From positions 116,812,680 to 116,876,679 of the forward strand of contig CP092863.1 in assembly GCA_030710605.1 (NCBI GenBank): a stretch of 64,000 bases of DNA, in the 5' to 3' direction. The DNA comes from Cordylochernes scorpioides (Eukaryota > Arthropoda > Arachnida > Pseudoscorpiones > Chernetidae). Position 1 is the first letter of the stretch. Each line of letters begins with the position of its first letter. Position numbers and translations under genes: made by a program. The notes beneath the pieces are model-generated. The model had not been told where the DNA came from, did not search any database, and worked only from the letters and a program-made list of their open reading frames with translations. Positions 1 to 11,485 of the stretch are shown here, one piece after another.

Positions 1-825
1 AAGAAATTGGGTTGGCCAAATATCAGGGAACAGGCTAAATCAATGTTTAGTTGATTTCTGTTCCACCAGATGGCGCTCTGCCTTCTGTAAAGCACATGTG
101 CTCCTGGTCAGGATATGCCATTTTTTATATTGATTTCAACACCTGATCTTTTTATCTTTTATTTTTTTATTTCGTTTTTCAATGTGCTAAGCGTATTTAC
201 GCAAGTTTGGCCTTAAATACCCATTTCTTGGTTTTTCGGGAAGCCATTGGGATCAAAAATCCTTTTTTGGTCGCAATGGTTCAGCCTACTCCACGCTGAC
301 GAGCGCCAAAAAGCGCGAAACGCGTTCGTGGATGGCTTTTCTTGATTTATCAAGAAATTGGGTTGGCCAAATATCAGGGAACAGGCTAAATCAATGTTTA
401 GTTGATTTCTGTTCCACCAGATGGCGCTCTGCCTTCTGTAAAGCACATGTGCTCCTGGTCAGGATATGCCATTTTTTATATTGATTTCAACACCTGATCT
501 TTTTATTTTTTTATTTCGTTTTTCAATGTGCTAAGCGTATTTACGCAAGTTTGGCCTTAAATACCCATTTCTTGGTTTTTCGGGAAGCCATTGGGATCAA
601 AAATCCTTTTTTGGTCGCAATGGTTCAGCCTACTCCACGCTGACGAGCGCCAAAAAGCGCGAAACGCGTTCGTGGATGGCTTTTCTTGATTTATCAAGAA
701 ATTGGGTTGGCCAAATATCAGGGAACAGGCTAAATCAATGTTTAGTTGATTTCTGTTCCACCAGATGGCGCTCTGCCTTCTGTAAAGCACATGTGCTCCT
801 GGTCAGGATATGCCATTTTTTATAT

Positions 826-826
<1 letters not shown>
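1..826 (+). repeat. Satellite, 344-351 bp monomer
   Basis: Three head-to-tail units start at 1, 352 and 696; the third is cut off at about 826 by a (TA)n tract. Units are almost identical and differ mainly by a 7-bp indel in a T-rich stretch. Each contains the string CACCAGATGGCGCTCTGCC. A partial copy lies at 13306-13405. A 77-codon minus-strand frame recurs in the units, but it follows the repeat and matches nothing I recognise. Confidence 0.9.

Positions 827-864
<38 letters not shown>
827..864. repeat. (TA)n microsatellite
   Basis: A run of TA dinucleotides joins the truncated satellite to the inverted arm that starts at 865. It is a plausible TA insertion target for that unit. Confidence 0.9.
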
Positions 865-867
<3 letters not shown>

Positions 868-1368
868 GGTGATCCAAAAGTCCCGCACTATTTTAAAAAT
901 TAATAACTCCGCAAATATTTGCGCAAGAGCAATGCGGTAAACACCATTGTGTTTAGGATACAATGGGATTTTTTATGGCAAATAATGAAAAATTCGAAAT
1001 TGATTTTAGTTACAATTTTATTCGCCAGATGGCGCTCTACCAGAATCAGAGATTCAGCGGCCAAATTGTTTGATAAATTGTAAAATATAACTGATCGACA
1101 CGTATTTTTCCTTTTTGAATATCAGGAAAGAACCCTAATAATTTCAAATTAAAAATTAATAAAACACCACTTCGCCAAAAGTATGAAGAATTGGTTAACG
1201 ATTTTCAAATACAATCAGAGATATGTAAAATAGGTAAATGCAAATTAAAACATGTAGCAAAAAAATGATATTTTAGATACGGTTTGTTTCCGAAGATAAT
1301 AAATTTATAATATTTTTAATTCACAACTCTCACTCAGTATCGATTATATTTATTTTAATTCATTTGAA
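865..1368 (+). repeat. Left inverted arm, ~504 bp
   Basis: Its reverse complement lies at 8734-9241. It starts CAGGGTGATCC straight after TA. The inner end fades near TTCATTTGAA and has no inverted repeat of its own, so one arm alone does not look like a complete MITE. Confidence 0.8.
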
Positions 1369-1441
1369 AAATATGTATCTATCTCTGATAATTTATTTTA
1401 CTCTGGAATGCCGTTGTTGTTGTCGTGTCCAATAAAGAGCC

Positions 1442-2225
1442 TTAGATGCATCCATGCATCTCCATCACAGCAGCAGCAATGTCCACTATCTTGGGTGTGT
1501 AAAGCTGCTGCTCTGGGTCTATGTCAATTTTCTGCAAGGCTGCGGCCATTGCTGGACATGAGAATATGTGGGTAGGTGTAAGTTCCACACCAGGACAATT
1601 GTTGCATGCCCTATAGGTTATTGTGCCATCTGGATGTATTGTCATTCCTTTATAGTGTTTTGTTCTAAGTCTTGTTATAGTTTTTGTCATTTTTCTCTCA
1701 GAGTTTATTTCGCATTTTGATCTTTTCTTATTTTTTTGTTTAATTATCTTGTATTTTGACAAAGAATCAGCGTCAAATAATGACATTTGTTCTTTCCTTT
1801 GGCTCAACTTTCTGGCTTCCTTTGCCAATTTAAATGCCATTTCATCACCCCCGATCCCAGCATGGGCAGGGATCCAATGTAGAATATAGTTATTCTCCAA
1901 TGGTTCCAGTTGGGTAAGTAACGAGTGTATTTTCTGTGTGATTTTAGTATTGCCCTTCTGAATTGCTTCTAGAGCGGATATGGAGTCGCTCTATATTAAA
2001 AAAAATCCTTCTGCTTGATGCAGGGATGGATGGTTAAGGCATACCTCAAGGGCTTTCCAGATTGCTGTCAGTTCACAAGTGAAGTTTGACGAAAAATGTC
2101 CTGCTCCTTCTTTGATTTTGATGTTTGTTTCATCTTGCAGTATTATGTTGATCCCGGCCCCTCCATTACTCAGGGTAAGGTCTGAAGATCCATCTGTATA
2201 TGCTGTTAAAGGGGGTGGCCTAGCA
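1442..2225 (-). pseudogene. LINE RNase H and C-terminal domain fragment
   Basis: Read leftward, the frame carries an RNase H domain (SLYTDGSSD-like start near 2200, then ILHWIPAHAGIGGDE near 1880-1850). It is followed by the LINE C-terminal region with TRLRTKHYKGM and a CNNC...HIFSCP zinc-knuckle pattern. A TAA near 1996 interrupts the RNase H part and only the 3' end of the element is present. A short (AAC)n tail on the minus strand lies near 1412-1425. RNase H is typical of the I/R1-type non-LTR groups. The fragment is non-functional. Confidence 0.75.
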
Positions 2226-2235
2226 TTTTAATCAA

Positions 2236-5200
2236 GAATTTGTACTATGAGGACATAGCCATTAATATTCCAAACACATTAACCTCGAAGCCCAAGGTAT
2301 CAAAGTCTACCTCAATCAAAACAAAGCCATCAACATATACAATATGTATCACCCTCTAAACAATACATTTATTGACGATGGAACAATGGCTCAATTTCTT
2401 ACAGACAACACTATTATTGTAGGTGACCTTAATGCCAAACATCAACTATGAGGATGTTCCACGCCAAACCCAAGAGGCAAAATACTATCAAACATATTTG
2501 ACGACAATGCCTTCATTTGCTTAAATAATGGGAATCCTACCCATCATTCCTACAAGCTATAATACTGCACAAGCCCTTGATATAAGTTTCTACTATCCTG
2601 ACATTTTCCACAAATGCAAATAGCAAATATTAAAAAGTTTTGGAAGTGATCATTTGCCTAATTTGATATAAATTAGCACCAAGACCAAAACTAGCTCAAT
2701 TAAGAAAAATTCTGGAACTTCAAAAAGGCTGATATGATATCTTTCGAAAACACCATTATTGAAGCAGCCAAAGTTTCAATACCAAGAGGTAATATTAAGA
2801 AATAATTTCCAAATTATACACACCAGGCAAAAAATATTCAAACACTTATAACTAAAAGAAATGAACTACAAAAAAGTGCACCCAAAACCAAACAAATTGT
2901 AGTACTGAACTGAATATTGTGATTGCAAAAATAAAAAAAATTATACGTAAATGTGAAAAGGGAAAATGGAAACAAACCTGTGAAAACCTGAACCCAAGAA
3001 ACCCAAATACAAAACCTTGGAATTTGGCAAAACAAATTGACAGAGTCCAGCCACAAACTGAAAACACAAATATGATTAACAATACAGATCGTACACCAGC
3101 AACTAATGACAAAATTGCTGCCAATCTTTTAGGTAATTCATATCAAATAAGTAGTAAAATCAAGGTTGAAAAAAGGCCCGAAAGATTATTCATGACTGTA
3201 AAAATGTCACCAGCACTCATAATATTTTCCATGAAAAAAATCAATATGAAAGAGCGCGCGCGCGCTATAGCTTATGCATTTGAAAACACTGACCTAAACA
3301 AGACTCCTGGGCCAGATGGAATCCATGGCCGAATGATATCAAACTTGGGCAAAATTGGCAAAGAAAGACTTCTCAATATTTTCAATAACTCCTGGAAAAC
3401 TGGAAAATTGCCTCAAGACTGTAAAAATGCAACAATAATTCCCATTAAAAACTTGACAAATCTGCTGATGACCCAAAAAACTACCGACCTATCTCCCTCA
3501 CAAATATTTGTTGCAAATTAATGGAAAATATTATACTCAGACGACTCACCTACCACCCCGACACAAGAAATCTCTTACCAGAAGAAAAATATGGATTTAG
3601 GAAAGGACATGGGACAATAGACCAACTCTTATTTTTCACACAAAAGGTAAAAGATGCACAAAACAAAAAACCAACTAACCACATCATAGCTGCTTTTTAG
3701 ACCTTACACAAGCTTTTGATAAGGTATGGAAAAACAAGTTAATTACAAAATTATACAAACATTTCAAAATTGATGGAAAAGCTATAACTTGGATAAATGA
3801 TTCCCTTATATAAAAATTTATACATCAGGGTCAAATATAATGGCACTCTATCTAAAACCTTCAAATTGTACCAAGGATTACCACAAGGATCAGTCCTTAG
3901 CCCAACTCTCTTCACCCTATTTATTGCTGGCATAGAAGAAAATTTTCACATAAAACCAATATTGGACTTTTCGCTGATGACATTATTCTATGGAGCAGCA
4001 ACACTAACTGGAAAAAAGCTGAAAGAGATTTGAACAAGACTCTTCTCCACCTAGAATAATTTGCTAATAAACATAAATTAGAATTTAACCCCCAAAAATC
4101 TGAAACCTGTCTTTTTACTACCGATAAGAAACTATACAAAATAAGACCAAATATTATTCTGAAAGAACAACAATTGCAATATAATAAACATTCTAAATAT
4201 CTCGGCTACACCCTGGATCCAGAAATTTACTCCAGTAAACATATTAAAGGAGTTGTTAGAAAAGGAAGAGACCGACTAAAAATCTTGAAATATATTTAAG
4301 GAAGAGAGTGGGGAGCTGAAGCAACAACACTAAAATTAACTTACACATCTCTAATGAGACCTATCTTGGAATATGGCTATCGACTGCCACTGGCAGTGGC
4401 TGTCTCATCAAAACCACAAATGGCATTGAGAAAATAAACAGAAGAAACCCAGATTTTTGCTCAGTCTTCAGATCAGAACTTATAGCCATCTATGAAGTCT
4501 TAAAATCCATCAGAAATACTAAACATCACGATATATGGATTCTTACTGATAGTAGAAGTGCCATACAACACTTGAGTCACACAGGGGAACTTAGAGAAAA
4601 AGTAAGCAGGAACATAATTGGTTATCTCCAAAAACTCTCAAGGAAGAGACCGACTAAAAATCTTGAAATATATTTAAGGAAGAGAGTGGGGAGCTGAAGC
4701 AACAACACTAAAATTAACTTACACATCTCTAATGAGACCTATCTTGGAATATGGCTATCAAATATATGGTACAGCATCTGAAACAAATCTTAAAACACTG
4801 GAAAGGATACAATTTAATGCAACAAGAATTATTACAGGTCTTCGAAATACCTGCCCTGATAATATTGTACTTTACGAGGCAGACATTATGCCCTTAAAGG
4901 ATAGAAGAAGCTACAATCTGCCAAAATATATAAACAAAATCAAGAGTTATGAAAACAAACACAGAACTTTCAATTACATACTTAATTGGGAACCCAATAT
5001 AAGACTCAAAAAAGAAGGCCCTCTCCACCTGGCCAAAAGAAATGGATTTTTAAAATATAAAGTGGAAAAATATTATTTAGCTGAAAAAAATATCTCCATG
5101 CGACCCACTAACAAAATGTTATTTTTAATGCCACTTTAAATGAACCCACCAACAAACAATACCAAAATCCAGAATACTTAAAACAATTATCATTAGAAAT

Positions 5201-5700
5201 AATTGATAAAATTCCTAAAAATGCAATAACTCTCTATACCGATGGTAGCAGAGACGAGCTAGGACACACTGGCAGTGGCTGTCTCATCAAAACCACAAAT
5301 GGCATTGAGAAAATAAACAGAAGAAACCCAGATTTTTGCTCAGTCTTCAGATCAGAACTTATAGCCATCTATGAAGTCTTAAAATCCATCAGAAATACTA
5401 AACATCACGATATATGGATTCTTACTGATAGTAGAAGTGCCATACAACACTTGAGTCACACAGGGGAACTTAGAGAAAAAGTAAGCAGGAACATAATTGG
5501 TTATCTCCAAAAACTCTCAATACCTCAAAAATTCACTTTCAATGGATACCCTTACATGTTAGCATTGAAGGCAATGAAGCTGCTGATGCGCTAGCGAAAA
5601 AAGGCACAAAAGAACCATTGCTACAGAAAAATAAACTTACTTTTAAAGAAATAGAAACAGTAGCCAGAATAAACAAGAACTGGAGGATCCCACCTAAGCA
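2236..5700 (+). pseudogene. I-like LINE: endonuclease, reverse transcriptase, RNase H (broken)
   Basis: Several frames together give the order of a non-LTR retrotransposon. An APE endonuclease piece lies at about 2236-2600 with IVGDLNAKH at 2412-2441. The reverse transcriptase runs from 2919 with KTPGPDGIHG near 3300, followed by RPISL, GFRKGHGT, DLTQAFDKVW, and an intact F-A-D-D catalytic box at 3970-3981. The RT thumb and connection region is at 4732-5139 and RNase H at about 5230-5620 (YTDGS near 5237; WIPLHVSIEGNEAADALA from 5543). Stops and frameshifts are frequent and a 254-bp block is repeated out of order. In a living copy this protein would nick target DNA and reverse-transcribe its own RNA. 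This one cannot. The 3' boundary, about 5700-5930, is uncertain. Confidence 0.8.
4262..4759 (+). repeat. Internal duplication within the LINE
   Basis: Block A (4262-4381) recurs at 4640-4759. Block C (4388-4641, RNase H) recurs at 5267-5520. The order is A-C-A-B-C, where B (about 4760-5266) is the missing RT/RNase H connection. The simplest history is a tandem copy of A-B-C that lost B from its first unit. Confidence 0.85.
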
Positions 5701-6354
5701 CAGTTGGTACACCCTAGAAGCAGATGGCCACCCAGACCTTTCGGTCCACAAGCCGGCATGCGAAGCATGCCCTTCGCTGCTATTCTGTTCAACTCATAAG
5801 CCAAGGAACGGTATCCAAGCTAGTGCTTGGACATTGTACCTGGAAACACCACCTATCAGACAACGTGTCTGGAAGGATTTCTATACCGGTGGCCTTTAAT
5901 CACAGCAAAATAGGACACTATCTACTGTGTCCAGCAGGGACCGCGGGGAGGCAACCCCCGGTCGACTCTGTTCACTCACAGCTGAGGAAAAGCTCAGCTG
6001 CCACGTCGTGGGCTTTCTCAAGAAGCTTGCTGTGATTTCTCAGCAACTTACTCTCGATCGCGCCCCTCGCCCTTCTTCTCTCTTCCTGCACACCCACTAC
6101 CCTTGGACAATCCAAGACGTAGTGGCGTGCATTCACATCCCTTTCTCCATAGACGCAACAGGGTTTCTCTTAATTTTAAATCTGTAGAGACTTGGGGAAG
6201 AGCCCATGTCCCGAACTACCCTAATGAGTTTGTGGGACATTACCTTACAGAGGTACTTGGGTGTTGTTACCCCATTGAATACCTCTCTCCCCTTCACACT
6301 GTTCCTCCATCTGTCCAACCATAAGTCCTGGACGTGCCCCCTGATCCTCCTATA

Positions 6355-7677
6355 CGAGGTGTGTTCAATAAGTATCGCGACTTTTGAATTTTCGCGGGTT
6401 ACGTATATTCGAATTTCGATCTTTTTGTGGCTTTATGTTGGTACTCATGTCTCTCACTTATGCCGACAAGCTCGGCCATTTTGAATGTTCACTTAATTGT
6501 TGACAGCTGCTTTGCTTGCAGGTGTTTTGGATCGTCTTCGATTTTTACCTATTAAAAAAATGGATCAAAGAACCTGTATCAAATGTTGTGTGAAAAACGA
6601 AATTAAGTGCGCGGATGCATTCCGAATGTTGACTGTGGCATACGGAGAAGCTACCTTGGACCGAAGCAACGTTTATCGGTGGTACAAAATGTTCTCAGAA
6701 GGTCGAGAAGATGTGAACGACGAAGAGCGTGCCAGACGCCCGAGCACTTCAACAACAGACGTAAAAATTAATGAAGTGGAGAAAATGATATTGGTCAATC
6801 GTCGAATCACCGTTAGAGAAGTTGCTGAGGACCTAAACATATCGATTGGTTCGCGCCATTCGATTTTTATTAATGATTTGGGCATGAGACGGGTCGCCGC
6901 GAAATTCGTACCAAAATTTCTCAATTGCGACGAAAAACAGCATCGCATGAACATTGCTAATGAGATGTTGGACTCTGTCCGCGACGACCCAAATTTGCTC
7001 CAGAGGGTCATAACTGGTGACGAAGGGTGGGTTTATGGTTATGACGTGGAAACCAAACTCAATCATCTCAATGGAAGCTGCCGCACGAACCAAGACCGAA
7101 AAAAGCGCGCCAAGTTCGGTCGAATGTGAAATTTTTGCTGACAGTTTTCTTCGATTGCAGGGGCGTGGTGCATCATGAGTTCTTGCCACAGGGTAGAACG
7201 GTCAATAAGGAATATTACCTGCAAGTTATACGCAATTAGCGCGAAGCAATCCGCCAGAAACGCCCGGATTTGTGGAAGAACAAAAATTGGCTTTTGCACC
7301 ACGATAACGCCCCTGCTCACACATCGTTGCTTGTGCGCGACTTTTTGGCCAAAAACAACACACTAATGATGCCGCAGCCACCGTATTCCCCAGATCTGGC
7401 CCCCTGTGACTTTTTCTTGTTCCCTAAACTGAAGAGGCCCATGAAAGGACGACATTACGCTACGCTTGACGAGATAAAGACGGCATCGAAGGAGGAGCTG
7501 AAAAAGATTTTTTAAAAATGATTTTTTGAAGTGCTTCGAAGATTGGAAAAACCGTTGGCACAAGTGTATAATATCTCATGGAATTACTATGAAGGAGACA
7601 AAATAAGTATTCATGAATAAATAAATAATTTTTGAGAAAAAAACACAAAAGTCGCGATACTTTCTGAACACACCTCG
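6355..7677 (+). mobile_element. Mariner element 1, full length, nested in a LINE
   Basis: Terminal inverted repeats begin CGAGGTGTGTTCAATAAGTA at 6355 and close with the imperfect complement ending ACACACCTCG at 7677. TA flanks both ends (6353-6354 and 7678-7679). Its 1323 bp is the usual mariner size and it holds one transposase reading frame in several pieces. It lies inside a minus-strand R1-like LINE, so it arrived after that LINE. Confidence 0.9.
6560..7620 (+). pseudogene. Mariner transposase, DD34D type (disrupted)
   Basis: The start is MDQRTCIKCCVKN at 6560. The first half holds the paired helix-turn-helix region typical of mariners (a RWYKMFSEGRED segment, then TVREVAEDLNIS). The catalytic triad is still visible: ITGDEGWVYGYD near 7012, HHDNAPAHT near 7300, and SPDLAPCDFFLFPKLK near 7390, with 34 residues between the second and third Asp. 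A frameshift and stop near 7129 and an in-frame TAG near 7240 break the frame, and another stop falls near 7513. The reading ends at TAA 7618-7620. A working copy would cut and paste DNA at TA sites; this one should be inactive. Confidence 0.85.
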
Positions 7678-8733
7678 TAAACTTCTTTCTTGGTCACTGG
7701 GGTCCTCAGTGATCTACCTCTAAAGCATCTTGCCTTAGCGATCCTTTCTGCGAACTCATTACCTTCGATGAGGCTGTGTCTCCTAAACCAAGGGAGCTCC
7801 GGAGCCCGCGTCATCATCTTCAGCTCCTGGATTATTTGATGCGCGAGTTGCCCTTTCTCCAGATTGATGGCGACGAGGGCCGACATACAATCTGAATAGA
7901 GGCGGTCCGGACTGAAGTTCTTCTCGGCACACACTCTGAGGGCTACCCTGATCGCAACCAGCTCGGCTGAAAAGACCAATTCGTCCACTCTGAGTGTTAA
8001 AATTTCTTGGAAGATCAGCTCTCCATTAGTGAATATCACTACCCCAGCTCCAGTATTGGTTCCAGACTTACTACCATCAGTGAAAACCTCCGTTCCAATC
8101 CCTGTCGGCCCTCCAGGACTCCAATTCCACTTTGGTAACCACTGCTGAGGCTTCCTTGGGTCCCTCTTCGATTCCAGGGCCCCCGCTTTAAGTCCCAGGG
8201 CATCTTCCCTGTTCTCCCAGATCTTCTGTCTGTGGTCTCCTCCTCTAGTTCGAATCCCAGGGGAATAAGCCCAGCGAGGACCAAAAAGGCCTCACTGCTG
8301 GAAGTGCGATATCCCCCTGTGATTCTGAGTGCCGCTGTCTTCTGCACTCTCTCTAGAGTTGTTGCCACCTTCTGATCCCTGTTTCGGCGCCACCAAGCCC
8401 CGGAAGCATATAGCAAGATTGGCTCGACACAGGAGAGGCAGAGGTACCTAAAAATAGTACCCACGTTTTTAAACGCAAAAGGTCGATCTAAAAATGATTT
8501 TTATTTGAGGGGACACATTTTTAAAATTGTGTACAGTATAATAAACAATGATAACATTTGACAAGCCCATAGGATATTTGGAATAAAGTACGACAAATAT
8601 ATTTTGTCACTCCCCTCTATATTTTATTTGTTGGATCATGACAAATATCCAGTTAAATAGTCAAGGGTCGCCAATCAGTCAAGAAACTACACATTTCTTA
8701 TAGCAAGAAATTCTATTAATAGTGCCATCATAA

Positions 8734-9241
8734 TTCAAATGAATTAAAATAAATATAATCGATACTGAGTGAGAGTTGTGAATTAAAAATATTATAAATT
8801 TATTATCTTCGGAAACAAACCGTATCTAAAATATCAATTTTCTTTTTGCTACATGTTTTAATTTGCATTTACCTATTTTACATATCTCTGATTGTATTTG
8901 AAAATCGTTAACCAATTCTTCATTCTTTTGGCGAAGTGGTGTTTTATTAATTTGTTATTTGATATTATTAGGGTTCTTTCCTGGTATTCAAAAAGGAAAA
9001 ATACGTGTCGATCAGTTATATTTTTCAATTTATCAAACAATTTGGCCGCTGAATCTCTGATTCTGGTAGAGCGCCATCTGGCGAATAAAATTGTAACTAA
9101 AATTAATTTCGAATTTTTCATTATTTGCCATAAAATAACCCATTGCATCCTGAACACAATGGTGTTTACCGCATTGCTCTAGCGCAAATATTCGCGGAGT
9201 TATTAATTTTTAAAATAGTGCGGGACTTTTGGATCACCCTG
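8734..9241 (-). repeat. Right inverted arm, ~508 bp
   Basis: This is the reverse complement of 865-1368, ending GGATCACCCTG at 9241 and followed by TATATATATG. Differences from the left arm are scattered single bases and short indels. The 269 bp before it (8465-8733) show nothing recognisable. Confidence 0.8.
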
Positions 9242-9245
9242 TATA

Positions 9246-9605
9246 TATATGTGTTCCCGGCTTCGCCGGTTTTATCCTAGTAAAGGTTTGCCTAACGAAC
9301 ATTTGTTAAAACGATTCTAGCAAACATCCAATCCCTATATTGAATCTACACTTGTCTATACTCTCGATAATTTTAAATTTTTTTCCAGGTCCCTTTAAAA
9401 ATACTCGATAAGTTGAATAAAATCAATATTAATTGGTCCACTCAGTAATTCGAAGTTGAAGGAATAGTATCTTGCCACAAACGAACATTTGTAAATAACT
9501 GTATTCAGCGAATGTACCCGGCTTCGCCCGGTTTTTACCCGAGTAAAAGTTTGTCTAACGAACATTTGCTAAAACGATTCTAGAAAACATCCAATCCACC
9601 TATAT
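9246..9605. repeat. Two direct repeats with GC-rich hairpins
   Basis: A block of about 85 bp occurs at 9248-9332 and again at about 9515-9600. Each opens with a hairpin (CCCGGCTTCGCCGG-like) and continues through GTCTAACGAACATTTGC and an ATTCTAG...AACATCCAATCC string. The hairpin resembles the Helitron 3' ends at 15142 and 37451 in reverse orientation, but no clean CTRR terminus is visible. The assignment is open. Confidence 0.4.
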
Positions 9606-10616
9606 ATAGATTTATAAACGTATATAAATATTGTTATATGCGTTTGAATATATTTTCGAAACATAATTTTTTTAAAAACATTTATTAATTTTTAAATAAG
9701 ATATTGTCACGCGTTTGTGGATTTTATAATTAATTATTTCTTTTTTTTCTCAAAAAATTATGTATATTAATTTAAAAATTCATTTTTGTTATCATCATCA
9801 CATACAATGTAATTTTTTATATAAACAAACGATAAAAACAACAACAATTAAATTTGCATCTTCGTTATTATAAAACAACAGCAAATTAAATTAACAATGT
9901 ATAAATATATTTTAACATTACAACATTTTAACATTTAACACAAAAACGTTACAATATTTTCTTTAAATATATATTAATATTGAAATGCCAAGTTTTTTTA
10001 CAACGCGTCTTTGGAATATTATATTACCATATTTCTAATTAAATTTATTATACTTGGAACACATTTTAGCATTTTTACAATTTATAAATGTAATTTCACC
10101 AGAAACCGCGAGAGGCGCTGCTTGCGAGTGAAAGTAGAAAATTTGCAAATAAAATTGCAAAGAATATTTATTTCAAATCGAATTCAAACCAGAAATCTTC
10201 CCAGTAGTATAGTAAATAACTTCCTAAAGTTTCACGGCGATTGGATAATCTTACCTTTTAAAAACATTTATCGTGTGAACAAACTAACATTCAACGTGTA
10301 AACAAACCACGTGTTAATTATTAACCAATCAAATTTATTTATCGTCGCGACCAGTGCTGCGCTCAAGCGGTAAAAGACTGGAACTATCGCTTGTTGGTTT
10401 TTTATTTTAAAAAAAAGCACTTTAACTTTTTTAGTTTTTTGAATAGCCTATATGTTAAACGAAATCTTCAGCTACCTACATGCGAAATTTCATAATGATT
10501 GATTCAGTAGATTTTGCGCTATGCGATAACAAACATCGATTTTGAATTTCATTTTTATAGATATAGGGATGTGAAGACATAGTACAAATGTGATATTGTA
10601 CTGGGATAAGGTGCAT
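9606..10616. other. AT-rich, unassigned
   Basis: Very AT-rich sequence with no recognisable gene. A 96-codon frame at 10011-10301 has low-complexity composition and no familiar motif. Confidence 0.5.
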
Positions 10617-10853
10617 AAATTTAGAAAAAGCATCTTCTAATCGTGCAACTGAAAGTTGCTGTTGACTTGCGCCATCGATCGGAATAAATATCAACTATTT
10701 TCTTTGATTTTTGACGTTGATTAATCAAGAATGGGTATTTGGCCAATTCTGGAATAATTAAAAATCAACGAGAATAGTTGATATTTATTTCGATCGATGG
10801 CGCAAGCCATCAGCAACTTTCAGTTGCACGATAAGGAGTTGCTTTTTCTAAAT
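10617..10853. mobile_element. Fold-back hairpin element (family H1)
   Basis: Two arms of about 100 bp face each other: TTTAGAAAAAGC at the left and GCTTTTTCTAAA at the right, each holding GCGCCATCGATCG or its complement and an ACTTTCAGTTGCACGA string. The central spacer is about 40 bp. Single-arm relatives lie at 27115-27225, 44215-44300 and about 62855-62890. No coding capacity. Confidence 0.75.
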
Positions 10854-10854
10854 A

Positions 10855-11485
10855 TATATATGTATATCAACACAATTGATATATGTACAAAGGGTTGGTA
10901 TGCAAATGTGTGTATTCTAGAAAAGAGCAATTTACAGATTAAAAAAAATGGATTGTAGATCATTTAAGTTTTCCATCCTTTCGTTCAAGCGGCCAACAAT
11001 CACACCAACAGCCTACATGTCAATAACTGAGCTGAAATAAACCAGTTAAAAGGTATATTAATGTACGCCCTTGTTTCCCACTTGTTTCTTTTCTCCCACA
11101 TCACCACGCAGCTTTATATCTGCCATTGATAAATTAGCCAAGAGGGGGGATTTTTCCTCGTACATTAGGGTTAGCAACATCGTCCATTTAAATGAGGAAA
11201 CAGGCCAAAAATAATTTTAAAAGGAAGTGTTGGAAGGATTGAGGAAAAAAAGCTTTTAGAAAATCAAATTATAATAAATCTTCTACAGTGAAGTTTTTTT
11301 TTCTTATAGTCAATGCGGTAGTGGAATTTTGGCGGGAGGAAAAACCCACTGTGAGAGAACCTGTCTTAAAAAAAAAAACAATCCTTCGGGGAATGATCAA
11401 GATGAATAACAACAGTCTTTTAGCGGAGGTACATCTACTGTTTTACCCCATGGAACTATGTAGTTTTAAATGCTCAACTTGAGAT
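10855..11485. other. Short dispersed block, then unassigned
   Basis: The string ATATCAACACAATTGATATA and about 30 bp after it (10860-10905) are repeated at 18305-18350. The remainder, to 11485, holds no recognisable feature. Confidence 0.4.

Larger units (their letters stand above)
5990..8464 (-). pseudogene. R1-like LINE 3' half, split by a mariner
   Basis: Read leftward from 8464: the RT C-terminal region (VEPILLYASGAWW, then TLERVQKTAALRITGGYRT), a frameshift near 8040-8060, and RNase H (FTDGSKSGTNTGAGVVIF, then SDCMSALVAI and FRRHSLIEGNEFAE) ending near 7680. A complete mariner occupies 6355-7677. The LINE resumes at 6352 with LDRWRNSVKGREVF, LYRFKIKRNP and HYVLDCPRVVGVQEE, the C-terminal zinc-finger region. 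The pieces join across one TA, so the mariner landed in this LINE. The style resembles the R1 group. It is not functional. Confidence 0.75.
865..9241. mobile_element. Candidate composite element bounded by ~505-bp inverted arms
   Basis: The left arm (865-1368) and right arm (8734-9241) are reverse complements with roughly 97% identity by eye. Both outer ends read CAGGGTGATCCAAAAGTCCC and both are flanked by TA (863-864 and 9242-9243). About 7.4 kb lies between the arms, holding broken LINEs and a mariner. No transposase belonging to the arms was found. This looks like a large non-autonomous long-TIR or fold-back unit. The alternative is two independent opposite insertions of one ~505-bp repeat. 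Confidence 0.5.

Noticed and set aside
213..790. A 77-codon minus-strand frame repeated in the first satellite units
   Set aside because: It recurs only because the DNA repeats; no motif and no start context supports a protein.
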